DNA of 62,150 nucleotides from contig QBMK01000004.1 of NCBI GenBank assembly GCA_003249035.1, forward strand, positions 156,008-218,157, given 5' to 3'. The number at the start of each line of letters is the position of its first letter. Position 1 is the first letter of the stretch. The notes beneath the pieces were generated by a model. The model did not search any database. It worked only from the letters and a program-made list of their open reading frames with translations, and was not told where the DNA came from. Positions 51,803 to 59,896 of this stretch are shown piece after piece. The translations under genes were made by a program, and so were the position numbers. This stretch comes from Pseudanabaena sp. GTDB taxonomy: Bacteria > Cyanobacteriota > Cyanobacteriia > Pseudanabaenales > Pseudanabaenaceae.

Positions 51803-53992
51803 CTAACGCGTAATCATTGCTGCTGAACTTACCCAATCTACAATCTTATTCAATAGCCTATTCGTCAGCAATTGTTTCGCGATCGCTATTTCATTATCTG
51901 TGAGAAGCTTGGCTAGATAATTAGCATAGGATGGCTTTGCCTGAGACTTGCTAAACCACCGGTTTAATAGACCAGTAGAAATTTGCATGGGCGTAGTAAC
52001 TCGTTCTACTTCTATTTCAACATTTAAACCAACTTTCTCAAAAGCCGATCGCAAATTATCAATATCCCAATTTGTCATCGAGTCATCAGGATTGGTATAG
52101 ATTGCTTCTTCGGCAAGTATCCAGCGATCGCCAAATTCATCAGGTAAATCGATTAATTGATATATTCGTTGCGTATGTTTGGGAATTGATTCATAGAGAG
52201 CAATTTTGCCATGAGGTTGCAAGAGATTTGCTAATTGCTGAATGCAAGCTAATTTGTCAGGCTCACGCATCAGAGTGTTATAGCCAACAATCGACTCAAA
52301 CTGCATAGAGGAGATCGCTTCAGGAAGTTCTATTAAAGAACCATGCATAACAATTGGGCGTAACAGTTCGGGTAAACTTGCTGCTTGTTCTTGTAACGCG
52401 ATCGCTTCAGATTCTTGATAAGTCAGTGCATATACTCCTCCTTCTGGAACCGATCGCAATGCTTCCCATGTCAGCAAACCTGTTGCGGCATTTAAGTTGA
52501 GAACTACATGATGACGCTGCAGCGATAATTTTGAGAATAGGCGATCGCGTATTTTGGCTAGTCTCTCACCCGCCTGTCCGATTGTGCGTTGCAGCCAGCG
52601 ATCGCTTTTGGTGTCAGTAGGACTAAAGGTAAGGATTTCAGGCAATTCTATGACTATACCGCTTACCATTGCTGCCAATTGCGCTTCTCGGCGACGTTCC
52701 ACTTGTAATTTAATCGCGGCTTCTGCGCCTTGATCTGATGGTTGATAGAATACTTGTCCTTGCAAACTGCTGGGTAAATATTGCTGCTCGATCCAATGGT
52801 CGCGATAGGCGTGGGGATAGAGATATCCTGCACCATGACCGAATCTTTTTTTGTCACGATTGCTATCCTTGAGAGGATTGGGAACATCGGATTGACGTTC
52901 CTGCTCTACGGCTGCGATCGCATCGAAGAATCCCATGAGACTATTCGATTTTGGAGCATTGGCAAGATAGAGCGTGGCTTGGGCTAAATGATAGCGACCT
53001 TCAGGTAAGCCAATGCGGTCGAAGGCTTCAGCGCAGGCATTCACGACTACCACTGCTTGCGGGTCAGCAAGTCCGATATCTTCGCTCGCTAAAATAAGTA
53101 ATCGTCGCAAAATAAAACGGGAATCTTCGCCTGCATAGACCATTTTGGCTAACCAATAGAGCGCAGCATCAGGGTCGGAACCGCGCACGCTTTTGATGAA
53201 GGCGCTAATCGTATCAAAGTGAGCGTCTCCTTCTTTGTCGTAAAGAACTGCTCTTTGTTGAATCGATTCTTCAGCTACGGCTAAACTAATTGCGATCGCG
53301 CTATCTTGATCTGGTTCTGTTGTTTCTACTGCTAGTTCCAATGCATTCAGCAATGACCTTGCATCACCGTTAGCGACATTGGCTAAATGGGCGATCGCTT
53401 CTTCACTAACATTTACTTTGAGGTTGCCGTAACCTCTTTGGCGATCGCTAACAGCTTGTTCTAATACTCGACGCAAATCCTCTTCGGTTAACGGCTTTAA
53501 TTGGAATAATCGCGATCGGCTGACTAATGCTTTATTCACTTCAAAGAAGGGATTTTCGGTAGTTGCACCGATGAGAATGATTGTGCCATTTTCTACCCAA
53601 GGCAGTAATGCGTCCTGTTGGGATTTGTTGAAGCGATGCACTTCATCGACAAAGAGGATCGTGCGTTGATTGTGATAGCCGCGTTGGGTTTGGGCGGTTT
53701 CAATCGCTTCACGAATTTCTTTTACACCTGCGAGGACGGCATTGATGGCGATGAAGTGGGCGTTAGTGGTGTTGGCGATAATCCTTGCTAGGGTGGTTTT
53801 GCCTGTACCAGGGGGACCATAAAAGATGAGAGATGATAGGCGATCTGCTTGGATGGCACGGCGTAGCAGTCTTCCTTGTCCGAGGATATGTTCTTGTCCG
53901 ATGAATTCATCAAGGTTGCGCGGACGTAGGCGATCGGCGAGGGGGGCTTCTGTTGCGGTGATTTGCTGGCGATGGTTCTCGAATAGGTTCAT
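51803..53992 (-). CDS. RarA/MgsA AAA+ ATPase fused to a methyltransferase-like domain
   Basis: A 729-residue protein starting M-N-L-F-E-N-H (the frame opens further upstream, but this start matches the family). Residues 1-440 are a clamp-loader-like RarA: Walker A G-P-P-G-T-G-K-T, Walker B F-V-D-E-V-H-R-F, sensor G-A-T-T-E-N-P-F-F, and the conserved H-G-A-G-Y-L-Y-P-H region. Residues 480-729 resemble a class I SAM-dependent methyltransferase (V-V-L-N-L-N-A-A-T-G-L-L motif I region), in which the glycine motif is weak. RarA acts at stalled replication forks. Fusions of this kind are known in cyanobacteria. Confidence 0.9.
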   Translation of the reverse strand: MNLFENHRQQITATEAPLADRLRPRNLDEFIGQEHILGQGRLLRRAIQADRLSSLIFYGPPGTGKTTLARIIANTTNAHFIAINAVLAGVKEIREAIETAQTQRGYHNQRTILFVDEVHRFNKSQQDALLPWVENGTIILIGATTENPFFEVNKALVSRSRLFQLKPLTEEDLRRVLEQAVSDRQRGYGNLKVNVSEEAIAHLANVANGDARSLLNALELAVETTEPDQDSAIAISLAVAEESIQQRAVLYDKEGDAHFDTISAFIKSVRGSDPDAALYWLAKMVYAGEDSRFILRRLLILASEDIGLADPQAVVVVNACAEAFDRIGLPEGRYHLAQATLYLANAPKSNSLMGFFDAIAAVEQERQSDVPNPLKDSNRDKKRFGHGAGYLYPHAYRDHWIEQQYLPSSLQGQVFYQPSDQGAEAAIKLQVERRREAQLAAMVSGIVIELPEILTFSPTDTKSDRWLQRTIGQAGERLAKIRDRLFSKLSLQRHHVVLNLNAATGLLTWEALRSVPEGGVYALTYQESEAIALQEQAASLPELLRPIVMHGSLIELPEAISSMQFESIVGYNTLMREPDKLACIQQLANLLQPHGKIALYESIPKHTQRIYQLIDLPDEFGDRWILAEEAIYTNPDDSMTNWDIDNLRSAFEKVGLNVEIEVERVTTPMQISTGLLNRWFSKSQAKPSYANYLAKLLTDNEIAIAKQLLTNRLLNKIVDWVSSAAMITR

Positions 53993-54112
53993 GTTGGCGT
54001 GGCGATCGCGCTTTTTAAAAGATATTTGGATAATATTCGGATAGCGACTTGTTACGAATTGAGAGCTAGAGATTAGAATTATGGTATTGAAAACCAACTC
54101 AAAGTATTCACT

Positions 54113-54733
54113 ATGCAAACATTAGCTGTTACTGAAGCTATCACAACGATCGCAGAAGCAGAGAGAAAATTTGGCTTGAGTCGTAGTGAATCGAGGGATT
54201 TTTTTACGGAATGGTCTGACCAGTTACCAGTGATTAATCCTAGCGATCGCGCCAATTTAGAGATTCTCTGGCGGCGTTATATTTATCATCGTTCTGGTGG
54301 ACATTTGCTAGAAAGTACGGTGATGCTCTTACTAGTTTCGCCATTGCTAACGATTGCTGGTTTATACGATCCTCCTTTTCGGATTAAGGCGGAAGAGTCG
54401 ATTGCGATCGATGTATCTGATAGTGAAGAAACTTTACAGGGGCGAATTGATGTGTTGGTATTGCGCGATCGCCTGTGGATTATTGTTTTAGAGTCAAAGA
54501 AAACGATGCTTTCGGTTTGGTTGGCTTTGCCGCAAACTCTTGCTTATTTGATGGCTAGTCCAAATGGCGATCTCCGGACTTTTGCGATGTTGACGAATGG
54601 TGATGATATTGTGTTTGTGAAGCTAGAGGGTAAACAATATGCGATGTCGCAGGTTTTGGCTCCTCTGGTTAATCGGTGTGAGTTAGAGGTGGCATGGCAA
54701 GTTTTACGCAAGATTGCAGAAATAGAAGTTTGA
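54113..54733 (+). CDS. PD-(D/E)XK nuclease-like protein (type I restriction R-like fold)
   Basis: A 206-residue protein with the pattern G-R-I-D-V-L-V-L followed by I-V-L-E-S-K-K, the D...E-x-K core of restriction-endonuclease-like folds. The first 60 residues are helical. Similar small proteins occur in cyanobacteria, annotated as type I restriction R-subunit N-terminal-like. No methylase or helicase subunit is adjacent. It is divergently transcribed from the rarA fusion. Confidence 0.78.
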   Translation: MQTLAVTEAITTIAEAERKFGLSRSESRDFFTEWSDQLPVINPSDRANLEILWRRYIYHRSGGHLLESTVMLLLVSPLLTIAGLYDPPFRIKAEESIAIDVSDSEETLQGRIDVLVLRDRLWIIVLESKKTMLSVWLALPQTLAYLMASPNGDLRTFAMLTNGDDIVFVKLEGKQYAMSQVLAPLVNRCELEVAWQVLRKIAEIEV

Positions 54734-54746
54734 TTTTTGGATGTTG

Positions 54747-55052
54747 TTAAGCAGGTTGTTTTTCTTGAACAGTTACCGAGAGTTTTAGCCCTAATTGGTT
54801 TAGTAGTTTAGCAATTGTCATTAACTCACTGGGCTGTTGGTTTGGAAATAGTTGAGAGTTGAGATCTAAATTCAGATTATTGTTTTTTGAATTGCTAGTA
54901 ATATTTTGTTGAGCTTCTGCGACGTTTTTCAAAGCCAATAAAATATGTTCAAAGTCACCACCTTCTAGGACTGCATCTAAATAAGCGGCGGCTTCTAAGG
55001 GGTCTTTTAAGGATTCAATTAGGTAGGAATGATAGCTTTTATAGGTTGGCAT
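54747..55052 (-). CDS. HigA-like antitoxin (addiction module antidote protein)
   Basis: A 101-residue protein starting with K-D-P-L-E-A-A-A-Y-L-D-A-V-L-E-G-G-D, the N-terminal pattern of probable addiction-module antidote proteins (TIGR02684-like). The middle looks altered: where an HTH (A-R-x-T-G-L-S-R-E-x-L-Y-K-A-L) would be expected there is an Asn-rich stretch, and the end (L-N-Q-L-G-L-K-L-S-V) is typical again. The DNA-binding region is therefore weakened. It overlaps the toxin gene by 14 nt in toxin-first order. Confidence 0.7.
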   Translation of the reverse strand: MPTYKSYHSYLIESLKDPLEAAAYLDAVLEGGDFEHILLALKNVAEAQQNITSNSKNNNLNLDLNSQLFPNQQPSELMTIAKLLNQLGLKLSVTVQEKQPA

Positions 55053-55383
55053 TTTCTCTCCTCTGAAAGTCTACCCAGTAATGCTTTGCTCTGATGATAT
55101 CTTTATTTTGGGTGTTTTTATCACCGCCACATAGCAAAAGAACTATGGTTTCTCCTGCTTGAGCAAAATATATTCGATAACCTTGTCCATAGTCAATCCT
55201 GAGTTCCATGACTCCTGAGCCAACAGGTTTGTAGTCTCCAAAGTTTCCATTTTCAACTCGATCGAGCCGTGCTTTAATTCTAGCTCTTGCTTGGCGATCG
55301 CGTAGTGACTCTAACCAAAGTTCAAAGGGACGATCATCCTCTTGGGTTGTGTAAAAGATCACCTCTTGCGGACGTGCTTCCAT
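55039..55383 (-). CDS. RelE/ParE-superfamily toxin (HigB-like)
   Basis: A 114-residue protein: F-E-L-W-L-E-S-L-R-D-R-Q-A-R-A-R-I-K-A-R, N-F-G-D-Y-K-P-V-G-S-G-V-M-E-L-R-I-D-Y-G-Q-G-Y-R-I-Y-F, L-L-L-C-G-G-D-K. This is the TIGR02683-type toxin, an mRNA interferase or ribosome-associated endonuclease. First gene of its pair. Confidence 0.88.
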   Translation of the reverse strand: MEARPQEVIFYTTQEDDRPFELWLESLRDRQARARIKARLDRVENGNFGDYKPVGSGVMELRIDYGQGYRIYFAQAGETIVLLLCGGDKNTQNKDIIRAKHYWVDFQRRENANL

Positions 55384-55396
55384 GAACCTATATTAC

Positions 55397-55528
55397 TTAT
55401 AAAATAAAACTTTTTAATTTTGTCATGGAACTGGAGAGTTTTTGTGTTTTGTTACGCGATGCTCCTGCCGCGATCGCTAAGCGTTGGTACAATGCCTCTG
55501 GTATTTGTAAAGTAACGGTTTCAGCCAT
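55397..55528 (-). pseudogene. Truncated ribbon-helix-helix antitoxin-like gene
   Basis: Forty-three codons starting M-A-E-T-V-T-L-Q-I-P-E-A-L-Y-Q-R-L-A-I-A-A-G-, the typical beginning of a cyanobacterial small RHH-type protein, then an unrelated Ser/Lys tail and stop. The usual C-terminal half (about 50 residues) is missing. It lies just upstream of the HigB toxin, on the same strand. Confidence 0.6.
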
Positions 55529-55578
55529 ATTGTTATAAATTTATAAACGGGTTCTTTTCAGTAATTCTGGCATTTGAT

Positions 55579-55950
55579 TTAGTTCAAGTTGAGAGTATAT
55601 TTCAAGGCTGTATCAAGGTTTTGTGATGGAATCGAACCGATTAATCGATAAATTGCTGATGTGGCGATCGTTGCTAAGTTATCAGTCATGATTACAGAAT
55701 CAACGAGTAGTCCTGACTGTTGTCCTTCTGGCGAGTTCCGCAAAATGGTAACGCGGCTAGGGTGTCCTGCTCGAAACATCTGACTGGGAATCATGGCGAC
55801 AATAATTTGGGGTAAGCCTGTTTGTAAATTGTCGGCTTGCACAATTATCGCGGGGCGAGTTTTGGCGGTTGTCAAGTCAGAATTTGGGAATAATACCAGA
55901 ACCACATCACCTCGTTTAAAGTTTGGCTTTGGCTGCGTCATAGTCATCAT
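55579..55950 (-). CDS. MazF/PemK-type toxin, copy 1
   Basis: A 123-residue mRNA interferase: R-G-D-V-V-L-V-L-F-P-N-S-D, K-T-R-P-A-I-I-V-Q, and L-L-V-D-S-V-I-M-T-D. The start at 55950 overlaps the antitoxin by 35 nt; later in-frame ATGs (55947, 55941) are possible. Coupled with the DUF104-type antitoxin just upstream. Confidence 0.88.
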   Translation of the reverse strand: MMTMTQPKPNFKRGDVVLVLFPNSDLTTAKTRPAIIVQADNLQTGLPQIIVAMIPSQMFRAGHPSRVTILRNSPEGQQSGLLVDSVIMTDNLATIATSAIYRLIGSIPSQNLDTALKYTLNLN

Positions 55951-56167
55951 AAATGCTCATTTCAGGGCTATTCCAATCTTCGGCAAAGGTGGCTAGACTT
56001 GTTCTCAAAGTTTCTGCTTGGGCTTTGTCGATGCCTTGGGAGGCTAGTTCAATTGTTTTAGTTTCTAGGAAAGTAACAATTACTCTCGTTCCTTCAAGTA
56101 GATTGTTTGGGTTTTCCACAAGTTCTACTTGTCCGTTGCGATAAATTCCTTCAACAGTAGTTAACAT
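55916..56167 (-). CDS. DUF104-like antitoxin
   Basis: An 83-residue protein starting V-E-G-I-Y-R-N-G-Q-V-E-L-V-E-N-P, the small beta-barrel pattern of DUF104/AF2212-type antitoxins, then G-T-R-V-I-V-T-F-L. The C-terminal 35 residues are helical and acidic, to bind the MazF toxin encoded next. Confidence 0.82.
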   Translation of the reverse strand: MLTTVEGIYRNGQVELVENPNNLLEGTRVIVTFLETKTIELASQGIDKAQAETLRTSLATFAEDWNSPEMSIYDDYDAAKAKL

Positions 56168-56283
56168 TTTTCACCTCTTTATAAATTTAATTTTTTAACG
56201 TTCTAGCGATCGCATCATGTTGATGAGCGATTCAAAATGTAGAGATAAATTTATGGTTACTTAGTTTGTCTTCATAGAAAACC

Positions 56284-58293
56284 TCATTTTAAAATGTGTA
56301 CAAAATCAGAGAAATTTTCAGCTAATCCTAGTAATTGATTTCTTAATATTCCAGATGATGGCAGTTGGATCCTCATTCTACTTTTGGCACGGGTAAACGG
56401 AATTAAGAACCACGATGGCAGATATCTAAAATCTTCTGCGTCTACTTTTTGATTAAGGTATTCAGACTCAAATAAGTTAATATCCTCTTTATTACTTAAT
56501 AGCGCACGATTACGATTAATACAAAAACGGAACCAATAATCAATATCAAGGATTAAGGTTGCCCATCCCTCAAGACCACGACAACTTTCAAGAGAAACAC
56601 AACGTACCTGATTAAATTCAGGTATTTTGTTGCGGTCTTCTTCTCTGATTCCATCCCAATAATCAAACTGCATTTTTGAGAGTTGTTGAAAAGGCAGTCT
56701 CTTAGACTGTGCTGCTGCCATAATCAAATAGTCTATTGGTGCATATTTAGGCTTCTTTTCTATTATTTCTCTAAGAAAAACTTGAAGAACATGTTCGTTG
56801 ACGTTATCAAAAAGATATATATCTCCCCCAAGTAACTCAGTATTTGGTTTGACTTCCCAATCTAATTCGAGGTTACTAGCCAGAGAATTATTAAAGTAAC
56901 TAAGATTACTTGTTAAGCGAAGTGATACGTTAGACTTTATAATTTCGGTTTCACATTTGCGGCGATTTGCATCTCCTTTCCAGTTAGCTATCATAGCTGC
57001 ACGAAGACATTGATCAGTCCCTGCGGCTAATATGACATGGTTTGGATCAAAGATGTCCAATACTATGTCTCTCTCCGATTGAAACCAGTCTTGTCCTTCG
57101 TCTACAGCAACATAAGTAAATTCTCGTAAGAGTACTTTCTTAACTTTTGCAATTACATTGGGATCCTGAAGCTGCTCTCTAACTAGATCTCTGACTGCTT
57201 CATATCGGTCTGCTTTGTTTTCAGTGACGAATTGATCAAAGTCGTCGTACATTTTAAACCAATGAGCAAGTTTAAAAAGAAATTGATCGATAGTCCAAAC
57301 TGTTATGCGTCCACCCGAACTCAGTCTTTGAAGTTGCATGAGTCTTTCAAGATCTCGTGCAAGCGCCCTATTAAATGTCAGGAATAGGGTTGGATCCATG
57401 TCTTCTTCAAGAAGATCATTACATGTACGGATCAGTTTTAAGGTTTTACCTGTTCCTGCAACTCCTGTAAACGCAATAAGTTTTTTTCCCAGATATTCAA
57501 CCCATTTTTTACGTTCTCTATCTACAAATTTTTTCCCCAGTACTTCTAACTTCTCTTGCTCTAAGTATCCTGGTATAAGTCCCTGATAGTAATTTTTGAG
57601 AGACTTTCTACATTCATCTATCTGAAAAGATGGTTGACCAAGGACAGAATAACTTTTGTCTTTATATCCAAAAGCAGATTGATGATAGAGAATGTGATCT
57701 ATGCAATCATCTAATGACGAGTCTGCGAATAAAAGACAGTGTTTAATATTTTTCCCACCGAGTTTTGGCAACAGTTCTTGTTTACTTACGTTTGGCAAAT
57801 AAACCAAAGGGATGACATTATGTACTTGAATAGATATTTGCTCATTTAAGAACTGTTTAGCAGTTGTAGACTGACTGATAAGCTTGCTGGTAACAGGCGA
57901 CCATTTATCTCCGTAGCGAACAAATAGATCATCTCCCTCAATAGTAATATTTTCCGATGAATGTTGCTTGATTTCAACTGATGTTACTAATGTTTCGATG
58001 TAGATCTTTTGTCTTGCAGGAATATCACAATGTGTATAGGCACCAGATTCTTCCTTGATTTTTCGCTGATTCTTTCTAGAATAATCAAAGCTTACTACTC
58101 GATGAGAAGATTTTTTGTCAAATTGAAAAATCATCAGAAGATCTATTTCATTACTTCTTCTTGTATATGGCTGAATTCCACAGATATTTAGAACATCGTA
58201 TTCAGAGCTAGTTATGCCGTCAAACAACTGGTCAACAAGACGCTTAATTAATGGTGCTTCATCTTTACCGCGTATTCCGAAATTATCAATCAT
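56284..58293 (-). CDS. NERD-like nuclease fused to UvrD/Rep-type SF1 helicase
   Basis: A 669-residue protein. The N-terminal domain has N-E-I-D-L-L-M (48-54) and V-E-I-K-Q-H (106-111), the D...E-x-K of a NERD-like nuclease. The helicase part shows Walker A G-V-A-G-T-G-K-T (277-284), Walker B V-A-V-D-E-G-Q-D (395-402), a motif S-C-R-G-L-E-G and a final F-T-R-A-K-S-R-M-R. Nuclease-helicase fusions of this plan include antiphage proteins. It lies within a TA-rich island. Confidence 0.82.
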   Translation of the reverse strand: MIDNFGIRGKDEAPLIKRLVDQLFDGITSSEYDVLNICGIQPYTRRSNEIDLLMIFQFDKKSSHRVVSFDYSRKNQRKIKEESGAYTHCDIPARQKIYIETLVTSVEIKQHSSENITIEGDDLFVRYGDKWSPVTSKLISQSTTAKQFLNEQISIQVHNVIPLVYLPNVSKQELLPKLGGKNIKHCLLFADSSLDDCIDHILYHQSAFGYKDKSYSVLGQPSFQIDECRKSLKNYYQGLIPGYLEQEKLEVLGKKFVDRERKKWVEYLGKKLIAFTGVAGTGKTLKLIRTCNDLLEEDMDPTLFLTFNRALARDLERLMQLQRLSSGGRITVWTIDQFLFKLAHWFKMYDDFDQFVTENKADRYEAVRDLVREQLQDPNVIAKVKKVLLREFTYVAVDEGQDWFQSERDIVLDIFDPNHVILAAGTDQCLRAAMIANWKGDANRRKCETEIIKSNVSLRLTSNLSYFNNSLASNLELDWEVKPNTELLGGDIYLFDNVNEHVLQVFLREIIEKKPKYAPIDYLIMAAAQSKRLPFQQLSKMQFDYWDGIREEDRNKIPEFNQVRCVSLESCRGLEGWATLILDIDYWFRFCINRNRALLSNKEDINLFESEYLNQKVDAEDFRYLPSWFLIPFTRAKSRMRIQLPSSGILRNQLLGLAENFSDFVHILK

Positions 58294-58352
58294 TGAGTTC
58301 TATCCTTATCTTCATTTCGTTAACTACAGATTAAACATAGTAATTTATAAAG

Positions 58353-58541
58353 TTAAATTTGGTATTCATACGCAAGCGTCCAATAATCCTTCTCAAATTT
58401 TCTCTTCTTCTGGCTTAGGCTCTCATGTGGCATAACGTAAACTGGAAAGAATGTATTGTTTGATGTATCAAGAAACACAAAGAGGTGACTAGCACCTTTA
58501 TTTTTACCTTCGTTCAACCAAATCGCAAGATTTTCTGTCAT
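58353..58541 (-). CDS. Small conserved hypothetical protein
   Basis: A 62-residue protein: W-L-N-E-G-K-N-K-G-A-S-H-L-F-V-F-L-D-T, then F-F-P-V-Y-V-M-P-H-E. This pattern (G-A-T/S-H-x-x-V-x-x-D-T ... Y-P-V-Y-V) resembles a small family I have seen in diverse bacteria, with no known role. It is 59 bp upstream of the NERD-helicase gene on the same strand and could be co-expressed. Confidence 0.55.
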   Translation of the reverse strand: MTENLAIWLNEGKNKGASHLFVFLDTSNNTFFPVYVMPHESLSQKKRKFEKDYWTLAYEYQI

Positions 58542-58641
58542 TAGCTTCTCACAAGTTAGTTTCTTACTTTACTTACTCGTCAAATTTATGCGATTTAGAG
58601 ATCCTAAGCAACTAATCGCTGGAGGATATCTTCGCAGGAAT

Positions 58642-58815
58642 CTATGATAATGTCACTGAATCCAGTAACTGACGCACAGTAAAAGTCTTTTTAGGCTCAG
58701 GCAAAAGAGAAAGCGAAACTACTACGTCAACCTGTTGCCCTTGAAAAACAGGCAGATCACTTAGATAAATTTCACTATCTTTTTTTATAGTCTGTTGTAC
58801 CCGAATTGCCTGCAT
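58642..58815 (-). CDS. Antitoxin-like 57-residue protein
   Basis: A frame of 57 codons starting M-Q-A-I-R-V-Q-Q-T-I-K-K-D-S-E-I-Y-L-S-D-, then L-P-V-F-Q-G-Q-Q-V-D-V-V-V-S-L. This resembles the small beta-strand antitoxins often paired with PIN toxins in cyanobacteria. It ends F-T-V-R-Q-L-L-D-S-V-T-L-S. No intact toxin lies downstream; the remainder of 58542-58994 shows no gene. It may be an orphaned or shortened antitoxin. Confidence 0.5.
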   Translation of the reverse strand: MQAIRVQQTIKKDSEIYLSDLPVFQGQQVDVVVSLSLLPEPKKTFTVRQLLDSVTLS

Positions 58816-58994
58816 GGCTTTATATTTGCTGCTTTTGCATACATTCTAAACTAAATCTAACGATCTAGCTCCGCCAAAGTAATTTAGCCGCTAGCCTTAT
58901 CAAGCTTTTCCCGCGATCGCTGTTTTATCTACAAGGCTCTGTAGCGATCGCGCTTGATGATTGTAAAAGGCGAGCGCCCCTAGACGAGTAAAAC

Positions 58995-59354
58995 TTATAA
59001 GCTGGGATCGTAATCAACACAAACAACTAAACCAGCAAGCAACTCTTGTAAAACCTCATCAGACACTCGACCTAACTGCTTTACAAATCGCTCTGTTGAA
59101 ATACTACGAACTTGTAAAATATTTCCCGCCGAATCTCGGCTGAGTTGATTTTCTGGACTAGCCTCAATTTTCACCATAAAAAGGCGATCGCCAAATTTTT
59201 CTTGCCAACTTGTAATCGGAATTACAATTCTTAAAGGAATAGGATTAAATATTTCAGCGCTGATAATCACAACAGGACGAGTCTTCTGGATTTCTTGCCC
59301 TCTTGTAGGATTGAGATCGACTAACCAAATTTCACCACGATTAGGACTAATCAT
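58995..59354 (-). CDS. MazF/PemK-type toxin, copy 2
   Basis: A 119-residue mRNA interferase of the PemK/MazF type: P-N-R-G-E-I-W-L-V-D-L-N-P-T-R-G-Q-E, K-T-R-P-V-V-I-I-S, and the C-terminal L-Q-V-R-S-I-S-T-E-R. It starts at ATG 59354, 8 bp inside the antitoxin frame. Not closely related to copy 1. Confidence 0.92.
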   Translation of the reverse strand: MISPNRGEIWLVDLNPTRGQEIQKTRPVVIISAEIFNPIPLRIVIPITSWQEKFGDRLFMVKIEASPENQLSRDSAGNILQVRSISTERFVKQLGRVSDEVLQELLAGLVVCVDYDPSL

Positions 59355-59637
59355 CTTCAGATTCCCAATCTTCCGTACCTAAAACAGAAAACTCTGTAAG
59401 CTCAGGTTCATTTAGAAAATCATTAGCAGTTTTCGCAATGAATGGAGAAATATACTGATGTCTCTCAGTTAGAGGCATTGCTGCAATTTCGCGAAGCGAT
59501 CGCTTAGATGTTGAGAATTCTGTCGTAAAGTTTTGTCGAAGCCGCTCTGTAAATTCAAGAACTTCTTGCAGTTGGTCAATTGGAAGCGATCGCAAATTTT
59601 TTAAGATGATTTGCTCAATGTTGGCTGTACTTTGCAT
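59347..59637 (-). CDS. MazE-like (DUF2281-type) antitoxin
   Basis: A 96-residue protein: I-L-K-N-L-R-S-L-P-I-D-Q-L-Q-E-V-L-E-F-T-E-R-L (N-terminal helix as in DUF2281 proteins), S-L-R-E-I-A-A-M-P-L-x-E-R-H, and an acidic end G-T-E-D-W-E-S-E-D-D. Its position and overlap with the MazF gene identify it as the antidote. Confidence 0.75.
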   Translation of the reverse strand: MQSTANIEQIILKNLRSLPIDQLQEVLEFTERLRQNFTTEFSTSKRSLREIAAMPLTERHQYISPFIAKTANDFLNEPELTEFSVLGTEDWESEDD

Positions 59638-59707
59638 AGTTTTTTATTTTGCTGATACATACTATCTACTTATAGCCTATTCTATGCGATCGCCTATCCC
59701 AGCCTTC

Positions 59708-59845
59708 GGCACTGGTTCCGCACTATGAGATTGTTAGGCTATAATCCTTGCTTGACAAGGAGTTTAGCCAATTCAAGAACAAATCGTCGGAATCTAGATG
59801 CCAAAAGGGTTTCAGAGCTTTTTCCCACAATGCGGAACCAGTGCC
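59708..59845. mobile_element. MITE-like element, 138 bp, 15-bp inverted ends
   Basis: Ends 59708-59722 (GGCACTGGTTCCGCA) and 59831-59845 are exact inverted repeats. The inside has no gene. It lies between a TA pair and a large membrane gene, overlapping the spurious upstream extension of the latter's open frame. Non-autonomous IS derivative is the likely origin; a regulator operator is an alternative. Confidence 0.5.
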
Positions 59846-59896
59846 TTGCCTAACCAATCCATAATAAACTGCAATACAAATCGAGCTGGTGAAACT

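Noticed and set aside
59798-59896. 33-residue N-terminal extension of the AAA+/Fe-S protein
   Set aside because: It is encoded largely by the inverted-repeat element, and a normal start follows at 59897.
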